A stretch of 34,219 nucleotides of DNA from NCBI GenBank assembly GCA_016124425.1, contig WGNT01000144.1, positions 1 through 34,219 of the forward strand, written 5' to 3'. The stretch is from Cytophagales bacterium. GTDB taxonomy: Bacteria; Bacteroidota; Bacteroidia; Cytophagales; Cyclobacteriaceae. The notes below the pieces were generated by a model. The model saw only the letters and a program-made list of their open reading frames with translations, had not been told where the DNA came from and did not search any database. The translations under genes were made by a program, and so were the position numbers. Within the stretch, counting starts at the first letter, position 1, and every line of letters starts with the position of its first letter. Shown piece after piece: positions 25,974 through 33,347 of the stretch.

Positions 25974-27190
25974 ATCTACTAAAGCTAAGTTGGAAATACC
26001 TGGTCGCAAAGCCTCTCAATACCAGTCTCAATATTTTGTTGTTGGCATTGGGGTTGGCGATAATCACCGTGCTGCTTCTCATGCAAGAGCAGTTTGAAAA
26101 TAAAATGACCAAAGATGCGGTGGGTATTGACCTGGTAATAGGGGCAAAGGGAAGCCCACTACAATTGGTACTTTCCTCTGTGTATCACATTGATTTTCCT
26201 ACGGGTAATATCGCATTGGAAGAAGCAATCGGCGTTTCGAGAAACAGACTTATCAAAAACACCATACCTCTTGGAATGGGAGACAATTACCGCGGATTTC
26301 GAATTGTCGGTACCAATCATGATTATTTGGCACTCTATGGCGTTACGTTCTCTGCGGGTTCTTCTTGGACCTTGCCGTTTGACGTTGTTATAGGCCAAAA
26401 TGTGGCAAAAAAACTTGAGTTAACAGTGGGAGATACCTTTGTAGGTTCCCATGGAATCGGATCAGCAAGCCATGATCATGATGAGCACGACTACAAAGTG
26501 GTAGGGATAATGGCCCAATCAGGAAGCGTCGTGGATCAATTGATTCTTACCAGCATGGAATCAGTGTGGTACACCCACGATGAAGGTCATGACCATGAAA
26601 AAATGCAGTTGCCGGTAGCCACTACCGGTTTTCCCCAAACGGAGGAGGACAGGGAAATCACATCATTGCTAGTCGAGTATCGAAATCCTATCGCGGCAGT
26701 ACAGCTTCCACGCTTCATCAATAGTAGAAGTTCATTGCAGGCAGCCTCACCTTCCTTTGAGATTTCGAGGTTATTCGAACTATTAGGGATCGGAGTGACA
26801 TTAATACAAAGCTTAGCCATAATTATCATTATCATATCTGGACTAGGTATATTCATCGCCCTCTACAATTCGTTAAAAGAACGAAAGTATGATTTGGCAG
26901 TGATGCGTACTGTTGGAGCTTCCAAAGGAGTATTGTTCCTTCACATTTTGCTCGAAGGAGTACTGCTAACCTTTCTGGGGTCACTCTTAGGTCTTTTTAT
27001 TGGGCACCTTTTCCTATTCATTTTGGTTGTTAGCTATGACCAGGGAGCAATAGCTGGCTTAAGGGCAGATGTATTCCTGGTAGAAGAGGTATACTTAGTG
27101 CTCTTTGCGATGATAATAGGTGTGTTGGCTTCCCTGATTCCAGCATGGAGTGCGTATCGAACGGACATTGCAAAACAATTGACAAAATAA
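25970..27190 (+). CDS. FtsX/MacB-type ABC permease with His-rich extracytoplasmic segments
   Basis: A 406-residue membrane protein with the MacB/FtsX layout: a first transmembrane helix at about 20-38, a large extracytoplasmic region (about 40-265), and three C-terminal helices (about 270-295, 320-350, 370-395) ending in SLIPAWSAYRTDIAKQL. The C-terminal region LYNSLKERKYDLAVMRTVGAS is the FtsX domain signature. The extracytoplasmic region contains two histidine-rich clusters: His161/168/170/173 (SHDHDEHD) and His203/207/209 (THDEGHDHE). Such clusters commonly bind zinc, copper or nickel. It overlaps the ATPase gene and is followed 12 bases later by a DUF3299-like protein. Confidence 0.93.
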   Translation: MNLLKLSWKYLVAKPLNTSLNILLLALGLAIITVLLLMQEQFENKMTKDAVGIDLVIGAKGSPLQLVLSSVYHIDFPTGNIALEEAIGVSRNRLIKNTIPLGMGDNYRGFRIVGTNHDYLALYGVTFSAGSSWTLPFDVVIGQNVAKKLELTVGDTFVGSHGIGSASHDHDEHDYKVVGIMAQSGSVVDQLILTSMESVWYTHDEGHDHEKMQLPVATTGFPQTEEDREITSLLVEYRNPIAAVQLPRFINSRSSLQAASPSFEISRLFELLGIGVTLIQSLAIIIIIISGLGIFIALYNSLKERKYDLAVMRTVGASKGVLFLHILLEGVLLTFLGSLLGLFIGHLFLFILVVSYDQGAIAGLRADVFLVEEVYLVLFAMIIGVLASLIPAWSAYRTDIAKQLTK

Positions 27191-27202
27191 AAAGACAGAA
27201 AT

Positions 27203-27628
27203 ATGAACTATTTAATGACATGCGCCGCAATTGCCTTGCTATCCTTTCAGGTAAGCGCGCAGACTTCTGTATGGAAAGATCTATCTGAAGTAACGTATAA
27301 AATTGGCCAAGATGAATGGGGAGAACTTTATTTGCCTGTATTCGGTCCAAAGATAAAGGATATGGAAGGCAAAGTAGTAGAAGCTGATGGCTACATCATA
27401 CCATTTGAAGGGATGTTCAAACCGGAACACATTATTCTCTCCTCGCTTCCTCTTGCAGAATGTTTTTTTTGCGGATCGGGTGGCCCTGAGACGGTCATGG
27501 AGGTAATGCTTACCACTCCCGTGACATATACCTCCAAACGGGTAAAAGTGAAGGGAACATTGACGCTTAACGACAAGGACCCCGAAAAGCTTATGTACAT
27601 CCTTACGGATGCCCAACTTGTAAATTAA
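27203..27628 (+). CDS. Secreted DUF3299-like protein
   Basis: A 141-residue protein with a signal peptide cut near VSA-Q19. The core follows the DUF3299 pattern: a hydrophobic strand GYIIPFEGMF, a short ILSSLPLAECFFCGSGGPETVMEV segment where the family has a Cys-containing turn before a conserved strand, and VKVKGTLTL near the end. The two Cys (CFFC) could bind metal or form a disulfide. Similarity is by pattern only, so this is a moderate call. It ends the ABC operon (12 bases after the permease), with a strong terminator next. In gammaproteobacteria DUF3299 genes sit beside an ABC ATPase and an FtsX-type permease. Confidence 0.72.
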   Translation: MNYLMTCAAIALLSFQVSAQTSVWKDLSEVTYKIGQDEWGELYLPVFGPKIKDMEGKVVEADGYIIPFEGMFKPEHIILSSLPLAECFFCGSGGPETVMEVMLTTPVTYTSKRVKVKGTLTLNDKDPEKLMYILTDAQLVN

Positions 27629-27631
27629 GGT

Positions 27632-27661
27632 AAAGGCTGCTTACTGAAAGCAGCCTTTTTT
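27632..27661 (+). terminator. intrinsic terminator of the sensor-ABC-DUF3299 unit
   Basis: AAAGGCTGCTT (27632-27642) and AAGCAGCCTTT (27648-27658) form an 11-base stem with a 5-base loop, followed by T residues. It lies immediately after the DUF3299-like gene. Confidence 0.9.
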
Positions 27662-27782
27662 AGTTTTCTTAGGACGATAGCTGCAGAGGCAGCTATAAAC
27701 GTGAATCAAAAGACAACAAAGAAAAGCATTCTTTGCCAGGCGTTGTATCGTTTGTACGTTTCTTTGGCTTATGGCCCTCGCT

Positions 27783-28613
27783 CTACCGGAAGTACCCGAT
27801 AATCTCTTGCTCCAATAGTTCGAATGATTGCATCAGGGACCTTGTATGCCTGCCCGGGTTCCCGTCGCCGATCTTTTTATCACCAATTTGGGTAATTGGA
27901 AGAATCCGCTTGGTGGTGCTCGTGATGAATACTTCGTCAGCCTCCAATATTTCGTCGAAAAAGACGTCTCTTTCTTGAATGTCTGGGGCCAGCTCCATGA
28001 CTTTTTTTCGCGTTATTCCTTCAAGGATATGCGTGGCGGGGGTGCTAATCAACCCGTCCTTAACCATAAAGACGTTGCTGCGAGAGCTTTCTGACACTAA
28101 GCCGAGGTGATGGTATAGCACATCCTCCGCACCTTCTGATGCCCAATCTACGCTTAAAAAACAAGGTAAGGTATAGTTTGTCGTTTTGATTTTTGGGATT
28201 GGTCTCACGTATTCTACAGGAAGGAGTTTTACTCCTTTCTCGTATTTTTCCGTACCGGGCAGCTTCAATGATTCACAAAAGATGAACAGGTCCCCGATTG
28301 AGGGGGTAAAGAAATTATCGGAAATACCCCCTGACAAAATCATCCGGATACCGCCATCAAACAGGTGGTTTCTTTCAATTAGTTCCTGAATAATATGTGC
28401 GAGGTCTTCCTTCGAATAGGAAAGAGGTAGGTGCGCCTTTTTTGCTGAATTGGTAAACCGTGTCAAGTAGTCGTCCAGAAACAAGGGGTTGGGACCTACG
28501 GTTCTGAAAAAATCAAAAATAGCATATCCCCGTATAAGTCCTATATCAAGCGGATGGCAGCTTGCACGGGCCGACTCAATGATCACGTTGTTTGAAAAGC
28601 AAAATGGTTTCAT
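27783..28613 (-). CDS. Class IV PLP aminotransferase (branched-chain/D-amino-acid/ADC-lyase-like)
   Basis: A 276-residue enzyme. The frame opens upstream to 28679, but ATG 28613 (MKPFCFSNNVII) fits the family N-terminus, so it is preferred. Evidence: GLIRGYAIFDFFRT, a class IV fold entry, then the PLP Lys143 in IPKIKTTNY, VSESSRSNVFMVKDG with conserved Glu175, and TPATHILEGITRKKV. Bacteroidetes homologues are annotated either as branched-chain aminotransferase or as aminodeoxychorismate lyase; I cannot separate these by eye. It is divergent from a lipoprotein gene and converges on the ABC operon terminator. Confidence 0.88.
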   Translation of the reverse strand: MKPFCFSNNVIIESARASCHPLDIGLIRGYAIFDFFRTVGPNPLFLDDYLTRFTNSAKKAHLPLSYSKEDLAHIIQELIERNHLFDGGIRMILSGGISDNFFTPSIGDLFIFCESLKLPGTEKYEKGVKLLPVEYVRPIPKIKTTNYTLPCFLSVDWASEGAEDVLYHHLGLVSESSRSNVFMVKDGLISTPATHILEGITRKKVMELAPDIQERDVFFDEILEADEVFITSTTKRILPITQIGDKKIGDGNPGRHTRSLMQSFELLEQEIIGYFR

Positions 28614-28683
28614 ATTCCCTGTTGTAGTGTGAATGGTAGTGGCAAATGTTTGGCAATTAGTATGTGCGCTGAAGCGCAATGGT

Positions 28684-28691
28684 TATCTTTG
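28684..28691 (+). promoter_or_regulatory. Bacteroidetes -7 promoter element for the helical lipoprotein
   Basis: TATCTTTG is an exact match to TAnnTTTG, 26 bases upstream of the start at 28718. No good -33 TTG at the usual spacing is seen, so only the -7 element is annotated. Confidence 0.5.
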
Positions 28692-28717
28692 TCCAGCATT
28701 AAACATACTAGAAAAAA

Positions 28718-29134
28718 ATGAAAATTTACTATTGGATAGCCATATTTATTGCCACGTTTTCAATCTTCTCCTGTACTGCCGAAAAGGAAAAAGTAGCTAG
28801 TTTGAAAGAAGAAGTCATTGCGGTTCATGATGAAGTCATGCCCAGAATGGGCGAACTAAGAAACTATCAAAAATTGCTAAATGAAGCGGAACAAAAGCTC
28901 CTAGAGACACCTGTTGATAGCATCCAGGCGAATGAATTTAGGCAGGCATCAATTGCCTGCGAAGAGGCTTATGAAGGCATGTTTGTCTGGATGCGTCAGT
29001 TTGACGCGAAACTCGAAGGCATGGATGAGGAAGCCTCCATGGGTTATTTGGAAGATCAACTTCTTAAGGTAACTGAGGTAAATTACGCTATCAAGAAGGC
29101 AATTTCAGAAGCAGAGCGGCTTCTAGCTGAATAA
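28718..29134 (+). CDS. Small helical lipoprotein of unknown function
   Basis: A 138-residue protein. The signal ends at SIFSC (lipidated Cys19). The mature part is charged and almost entirely alpha-helical by pattern (EKEKVASLKEEVIAVHDEV, MGELRNYQKLLNEAEQKLLE), with a conserved-looking EEAYEGMFVWMRQFD segment. Related Bacteroidetes genes, annotated variously as hypothetical or 'viral A-type inclusion protein', sit near SCO and cytochrome genes. It converges on the cytochrome c gene with a 9-base gap. Role unknown; a link to respiratory-chain or copper handling is context inference only. Confidence 0.72.
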   Translation: MKIYYWIAIFIATFSIFSCTAEKEKVASLKEEVIAVHDEVMPRMGELRNYQKLLNEAEQKLLETPVDSIQANEFRQASIACEEAYEGMFVWMRQFDAKLEGMDEEASMGYLEDQLLKVTEVNYAIKKAISEAERLLAE

Positions 29135-29143
29135 GCCAAACGG

Positions 29144-29581
29144 CTATTTTAGATAGGCATTTACGGAGTCAATAGGGATCAAGATTTCGCCCTTGCCCCA
29201 TTTTGTGTGGATGTAGGTAGCGATCTGAGCAATCTCAATAGGCTTCAATATAGGGTTTGCGGGCATTGGTTGATTATATTCTTTTCCATTAACCAAGATT
29301 TCCCCTTTTAGGCCATACCGAATAATCCGAACAGAGCGTGCAATGTCCACTTTAAGATAATCCGAATCTTTCAGCGGGGGAATAAGCATACCAAGTCCGC
29401 TTCCATCCTCCTGATGGCAATTGGCGCAGTGTGCGGCATATAGTACTTGGCCGGCGACGGCATATTGTTTCGTTTTGAGATCTTGAATGCTATTGATAGA
29501 TGTTTCTTTTTCAGCAGATTGGCAGGCAAGTAAGAGAAAAGGAAACAAGAGCCCTGCAAGCCACTTAGCTTTCCAATTCAT
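29144..29581 (-). CDS. Cytochrome c lipoprotein
   Basis: A 145-residue membrane-anchored c-type cytochrome. The lipobox LLLAC (lipidated Cys20) is followed by one heme site, CANCH (52-56), in the context AAHCANCHQEDGSGLG, with Met106 in YNQPMPANP as the likely sixth ligand, and the C-terminal helix IAQIATYIHTKWG. It would carry electrons on the periplasmic side. Its start overlaps the SCO gene by 17 bases in another frame, indicating translational coupling. The neighbours HemJ and SCO point to the cytochrome oxidase assembly group. Confidence 0.92.
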   Translation of the reverse strand: MNWKAKWLAGLLFPFLLLACQSAEKETSINSIQDLKTKQYAVAGQVLYAAHCANCHQEDGSGLGMLIPPLKDSDYLKVDIARSVRIIRYGLKGEILVNGKEYNQPMPANPILKPIEIAQIATYIHTKWGKGEILIPIDSVNAYLK

Positions 29582-30230
29582 CTTCCGTTTTCAATAGTTT
29601 GGGAATGTCATTCATAAGCCGGTCGACTTGGCTTTCTTTAGTACCGTCGTATACACCGCGAATGCGGCCCTGCTGATCAACAAGTACGAAGGCTCCGCTA
29701 TGAAGATATCCACCTACTTCGTTTTTGTCTTCCATCGCCGTGGTTAGGTAACTTGTCTGGCCAATCTCGAAAATTTGTTCCTGATCCCCAGTCAAGAAGT
29801 TCCATGTCGATGCGTCAGGTACACCCAACCGTTCTGAAAAGTCCTTTAATAACTCAACAGTATCGTGGGTTGGGTCTATAGAATGGATTAAAATAAGAAA
29901 TTCGGGGTCATCTTTAAATTTCTCGTACACCCTAAGCATTTGTGTCTTCATGATCGGGCAAATCGTAGGGCAACTGGTAAAGAAAAAGTCCGCTACATAA
30001 ACCTTGCCGAGCACGTCATTTTGGGTAACTGCTTCTCCCTCCTGATTTACGAAGGAAAATGGTGCAATCTGATGGTATACCGTATCTAGCTTTTTGACAC
30101 CGTCCACAATAACCTCCTCCGTATATTTATTCCCCAAAAATGGTAATTCCTTTCGCTCTTCGGAAGTGGACGTACAGGAAATGAACAAAGCTAAAAATGC
30201 ACACTGGATCAACCTGCTAATTATAGTCAT
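29565..30230 (-). CDS. SCO1/SenC family copper chaperone lipoprotein
   Basis: A 221-residue thioredoxin-fold lipoprotein (lipobox FISC, Cys19). The copper ligands are visible: Cys87 and Cys91 in FFTSCPTICPIM and His177 in GYLHSGA. SCO proteins supply copper to the CuA centre of cytochrome c oxidase subunit II. It lies 38 bases downstream of hemJ and overlaps the cytochrome c gene by 17 bases. The oxidase genes themselves are not in the window. Confidence 0.94.
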   Translation of the reverse strand: MTIISRLIQCAFLALFISCTSTSEERKELPFLGNKYTEEVIVDGVKKLDTVYHQIAPFSFVNQEGEAVTQNDVLGKVYVADFFFTSCPTICPIMKTQMLRVYEKFKDDPEFLILIHSIDPTHDTVELLKDFSERLGVPDASTWNFLTGDQEQIFEIGQTSYLTTAMEDKNEVGGYLHSGAFVLVDQQGRIRGVYDGTKESQVDRLMNDIPKLLKTEDELES

Positions 30231-30268
30231 GCCTTTGTTTTTTTAAGTTAGACAACGTACAGGTTGTA

Positions 30269-30805
30269 TTAGTTCCTTTCACGGATTTTTTTGTAGCCTT
30301 TTATTCCGAGCATTAGGAGTATCCCTAAAGCCAGTAGCCCCACTAATCCCCACACCATACTCGTCAGGTTTTTTAGCACAATCAGAAACACAATGGCGAA
30401 CAAAAGTAGCGTTGACGCTTCGTTCCATACCCGGAGCCTGGTACTTGTCCAACTGGTCTTGCCACGCTGCAGTTGTTTAAAAATAAAGTGGGACTTTATG
30501 TGATATCCGTACAAAAGCAACACGAACAAAACCTTGGCCTGCATAAATGGAAGTTCCAGGTAGCCCCATCGATAACTCAAGACCCAAATACCGAAGATCA
30601 ACGTAAGGACAGCTGAAGGCCAGGTTATGATGTACCAAAGCCGGTACGCCATCAGGTCAAGTTGGGGTTTTAAAATGGCTCTTTCAGCAGTTGGCCTGCT
30701 TAGGCTTTCCACTTGATAGATAAACAGCCGAACGATGTAGAACAGCCCGGCAAACCAGGTAACAATAAAAATAATATGCAGTGCTTTTACGTATTCGAAT
30801 GCCAT
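30269..30805 (-). CDS. hemJ: HemJ-type protoporphyrinogen IX oxidase
   Basis: A 178-residue integral membrane protein with four main hydrophobic segments. Sequence signs of HemJ: KALHIIFIVTWFAGLFYIVRLF at the N-terminus with conserved His10, DLMAYRLWYIITWPSA, and FMQAKVLFVLLLYGYH with conserved Lys91 (the His10/Lys88 pair of the cyanobacterial enzyme). The protein oxidises protoporphyrinogen IX to protoporphyrin IX in haem synthesis. It is the first gene of the hemJ-SCO-cytochrome c minus-strand unit, and haem and copper supply for a respiratory oxidase is a consistent theme. Confidence 0.92.
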   Translation of the reverse strand: MAFEYVKALHIIFIVTWFAGLFYIVRLFIYQVESLSRPTAERAILKPQLDLMAYRLWYIITWPSAVLTLIFGIWVLSYRWGYLELPFMQAKVLFVLLLYGYHIKSHFIFKQLQRGKTSWTSTRLRVWNEASTLLLFAIVFLIVLKNLTSMVWGLVGLLALGILLMLGIKGYKKIRERN

Positions 30806-30844
30806 TCCCGAAAATTTATTCTAATTTAATGGTTTAACTTCTAA

Positions 30845-31255
30845 ATGGCATCCATGAAAAATAATTATTTGTTCTACGGCATTTTATTCATCGTCTTTTT
30901 AGTTATTTATTGGATCATAGGAGATACGCTTTCTCAGCCAGGCATTGATGATCTTGAGGGGGATTACAAAGAAATCAGTTTTTACAGAAATGAAAACAAC
31001 ACTGGACCGGTAATCCGTATTTTCGCTGTTTATACTTCCGACACACTTTGGCATGAAATGAAAGCTTATGGAGAGTTTATGCCCCACACAAAGTACGGCA
31101 ATACAAAGGTGTTTTTTCTACGGGATTTGGTCGAGGACGTAGCGGTGTTTCCTACATCGCCGTACATATCGGCTGAAGCGGTGGACCTGTGCGTAGCTAC
31201 TTATGAAAAATCAGCTATGGGAGAAGTGAATTTCAAAAAGTATCCGTTCAATTGA
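30845..31255 (+). CDS. Small membrane-anchored protein of unknown function
   Basis: I do not recognise this 136-residue protein. An N-terminal hydrophobic segment (about residues 7-26, YLFYGILFIVFLVIYWIIG) looks like an uncleaved anchor. The rest is soluble with a mixed alpha/beta pattern and an aromatic GNTKVFFLRD stretch. Alternative start at 30854 (Met4). It is divergent from hemJ, and meaB begins 24 bases after its stop codon, so they may be co-transcribed. No catalytic motif or metal site is evident. Confidence 0.65.
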   Translation: MASMKNNYLFYGILFIVFLVIYWIIGDTLSQPGIDDLEGDYKEISFYRNENNTGPVIRIFAVYTSDTLWHEMKAYGEFMPHTKYGNTKVFFLRDLVEDVAVFPTSPYISAEAVDLCVATYEKSAMGEVNFKKYPFN

Positions 31256-31278
31256 CCGGAAGGCGATCTGAGGCATTC

Positions 31279-32280
31279 ATGAAAATAAAGAACAGACGTA
31301 CAATTGCTGAATACAAAGCGGGAATAGTGAGCGGAGACCGGCGCATTCTAAGCCAAGCCCTTACCTTGGCCGAAAGCACACTTTCGAATGACCAACAGCT
31401 TGCAGAAGAACTCATCGACAACCTAATGCCATATACAGGAAACGCCCTTCGAATCGGCGTTAGTGGAGTGCCGGGAGTAGGTAAAAGTACCTTCATCGAC
31501 CGCTTTGGGGAGATTTTGGTACGCATGGGGAAAATGGTTGCCGTACTTACAGTGGATCCAAGTAGTGAAAAAAGTAGCGGAAGCATATTGGGGGATAAAA
31601 CCCGAATGGAGAACCTGACCAACTCCAAACAGGCATTTATACGCCCCTCGCCTTCAAGTGGGCTTTTGGGTGGTGTGTCTCCTAAGACCCGTGAGTGTAT
31701 GTTGCTATGTGAAGCGGCAGGGTACAATGTCATACTCGTGGAAACGGTTGGTATTGGACAATCAGAGACGGCAGTCAAAGCAATGGTGGATGTGTTTTTG
31801 TTGCTTGCTTTGGCAGGTGCGGGTGATGAGCTGCAGGGAATAAAAAAAGGAGTCATGGAGATAGCAGATCTTTTGGTAATTAACAAAGCTGACGGTGAAA
31901 ACAAACGAGCGGTTAGCCGGGCCAAGGGTGAATTAACAGAAGCACTGCATTATGCATCGAAAAGGGAAAATGGATGGGTTCCGGAAGTAATGAGCTGCTC
32001 GGCACTTTTGGGAGAGGGGCTGTTGGAGATTTGGGAAAAAATTGAAACCTATGAAAAGCACATGAGGATGGCTGGGTTGTTTGAAAAGAATCGTTCCCAA
32101 CAGCGGATTTACTGGATGAAGCAGCAAATTCATTTTCTTTTAGAAAGAAATTTTTATGCTAATGCGGAAATTTCGAAAAAAATTCATGCGATGGAAACAT
32201 TAGTTGAATCTGGGCAAAAGTCTTCGTTAGCGGCAGCCAAGGAGATGGTAGCATTGTATCTTAATCCCAATCGCCAATAG
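31279..32280 (+). CDS. meaB: Methylmalonyl-CoA mutase-associated GTPase MeaB
   Basis: A 333-residue G3E-family GTPase (ArgK/MeaB) that protects and loads the B12-dependent methylmalonyl-CoA mutase. The frame opens at TTG 31252, but ATG 31279 (MKIKNRRTIAEYKAG) is the better start. The P-loop is GVPGVGKST (63-71), then LTVDPSSEKSSGSILGDKTRM, FIRPSPSSGLLGGVS, the G3-like VETVGIGQSE, and the NKAD base-specificity motif. All of these are MeaB features. The mutase subunits are not in the window. A hairpin follows at 32316-32334. Confidence 0.95.
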   Translation: MKIKNRRTIAEYKAGIVSGDRRILSQALTLAESTLSNDQQLAEELIDNLMPYTGNALRIGVSGVPGVGKSTFIDRFGEILVRMGKMVAVLTVDPSSEKSSGSILGDKTRMENLTNSKQAFIRPSPSSGLLGGVSPKTRECMLLCEAAGYNVILVETVGIGQSETAVKAMVDVFLLLALAGAGDELQGIKKGVMEIADLLVINKADGENKRAVSRAKGELTEALHYASKRENGWVPEVMSCSALLGEGLLEIWEKIETYEKHMRMAGLFEKNRSQQRIYWMKQQIHFLLERNFYANAEISKKIHAMETLVESGQKSSLAAAKEMVALYLNPNRQ

Positions 32281-32308
32281 TACACCTGGTTAATCCATCT
32301 TTCGACCT

Positions 32309-32334
32309 ACAAAAAAAGGAGCCTATAGCTCCTT
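32309..32334 (-). terminator. Hairpin between meaB and the Cas6-like gene, terminator for the minus-strand gene
   Basis: AAGGAGC (32316-32322) / GCTCCTT (32328-32334) with a 5-base loop. On the minus strand seven A of the plus strand read as a T run right after the hairpin, 4 bases from the cas6-like stop codon. On the plus strand the tail is CTTCTT, weaker, so it may also act on meaB transcripts. Confidence 0.75.
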
Positions 32335-32338
32335 CTTC

Positions 32339-33238
32339 TTATGTGGTTGTTTCACCGCTCTCATCATCTTCCATATCCGGAGCTCCTGATTCTCTTTTTG
32401 GGAGATTTTCATTTCCATGCGATCTGTATGGTACAAAACCCTCCCGCTTAAAGCGATAGGATTCCGTCCGCTGGCTTGGCATATTATTGGCTAAGTCAAG
32501 CATACCAAACCCTTTGTGGGTAAAAGCCCCAAGACCGCACTTGAACACAAAATCTTGCACCTCAGCAGCTGCGTACAACGTGAACGGTAGCGTGTACCCA
32601 CGTACTTCATACTTCACGTCCATGTCATATACTGAGTAAATTCTAGCGAATTTTTTCTGCTGTTCCCGTAATTTGTTGACATAATTCATATCGGGAACGA
32701 CCTGAAACTTGTAAAAGGACTCCATCTGTTCCTGAGAATACCAGCCGGATTTTTCCATTCGGGTAAGGGTAGACTCATAAAGCAAATCCGAAAACTCATC
32801 TGTGTCCGGATTTATAAATCGCTTTCCCGATTCGTCATCGAACGTTGGCATCAACAATACAAGTGGTGAAATACAGACAAACTTATTTGACGTTTCCAGT
32901 TCCGGTTCCGTTTCTTTTTCCGTATATTCGGGAGACAGAATTAGATTACCCAACTCGATTTTGGGAGTCTTGAATACTTGTTCCAATAAATAATCCAAAA
33001 ACTCCTGATCAGGGGCTGACAATACCAAGGTAACCAAACTGGAATAGTAATGTAGCCCGCTTCTGCTTACTTTGGTTTGTCCTTTCAGTCCAGAGAAGTT
33101 GAAGTAATTGTAGTTGAAAAACGATTCATTGCCTCCCTTGACTATAAGTCCTTTGAGGAATTGTGCTAGGATGTACTGGTGGTGGAAAGGCAAATAAGCC
33201 CCTTTGTTCTTTAAAGAAAATATTAATCTTATTCTCAC
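32339..33238 (-). CDS. Cas6-like CRISPR RNA endoribonuclease, orphan
   Basis: A 299-residue RAMP-fold protein. The N-terminus (RIRLIFSLKNKGAYLPFHHQYILAQFL) and FNFSGLKG (about 46-53) match Cas6. The glycine-rich loop near the C-terminus, CGLGAFTHKGFGML (234-247), has the GxGxxxxxGxG pattern that grips repeat RNA. His19/His20 lie near the start, but I cannot assign the catalytic histidine. Residues about 250-299 form an extension with an acidic tail (PDMEDDESGETTT), longer than usual for Cas6 (about 220-270). No other cas gene and no CRISPR repeats lie in the window. Its neighbours, ychF and meaB, are housekeeping genes. It may process CRISPR RNA from an array elsewhere or some other RNA. Confidence 0.72.
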   Translation of the reverse strand: MRIRLIFSLKNKGAYLPFHHQYILAQFLKGLIVKGGNESFFNYNYFNFSGLKGQTKVSRSGLHYYSSLVTLVLSAPDQEFLDYLLEQVFKTPKIELGNLILSPEYTEKETEPELETSNKFVCISPLVLLMPTFDDESGKRFINPDTDEFSDLLYESTLTRMEKSGWYSQEQMESFYKFQVVPDMNYVNKLREQQKKFARIYSVYDMDVKYEVRGYTLPFTLYAAAEVQDFVFKCGLGAFTHKGFGMLDLANNMPSQRTESYRFKREGFVPYRSHGNENLPKRESGAPDMEDDESGETTT

Positions 33239-33308
33239 GATGTTAAAAATGAAAAGTTAAACAATGATTTTATACATTTTCATATACAACTAACTAATTT
33301 TTGGTGTA

Positions 33309-33328
33309 TTAAGTTGCAACAAACTTAA
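33309..33328. repeat. Inverted repeat overlapping a -7-like promoter element upstream of the Cas6-like gene
   Basis: TTAAGTT (33309-33315) and AACTTAA (33322-33328) form a 7-base inverted repeat around a 6-base centre that contains most of GTTGCAAC. On the minus strand TAAGTTTG (33327-33320) matches TAnnTTTG and overlaps the repeat. It could be an operator, an RNA hairpin or chance. No -33 element is clear. Confidence 0.4.
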
Positions 33329-33347
33329 CAATAAAATTTCATTATTT

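Noticed and set aside
28614..28679. Longer N-terminus of the class IV aminotransferase from 28679
   Set aside because: The extra 22 residues do not match the family and run towards the promoter of the divergent lipoprotein. ATG 28613 fits the fold entry.
31252..31278. TTG start of meaB overlapping the previous stop codon
   Set aside because: A family-like N-terminus begins at ATG 31279, and the added residues show no conservation I know of.
31248..31925. 225-residue minus-strand frame opposite meaB
   Set aside because: It lies wholly antisense to the well-supported MeaB coding region, has Ser/Pro-rich low-complexity composition and no recognisable motif; it is a shadow of the meaB codons.
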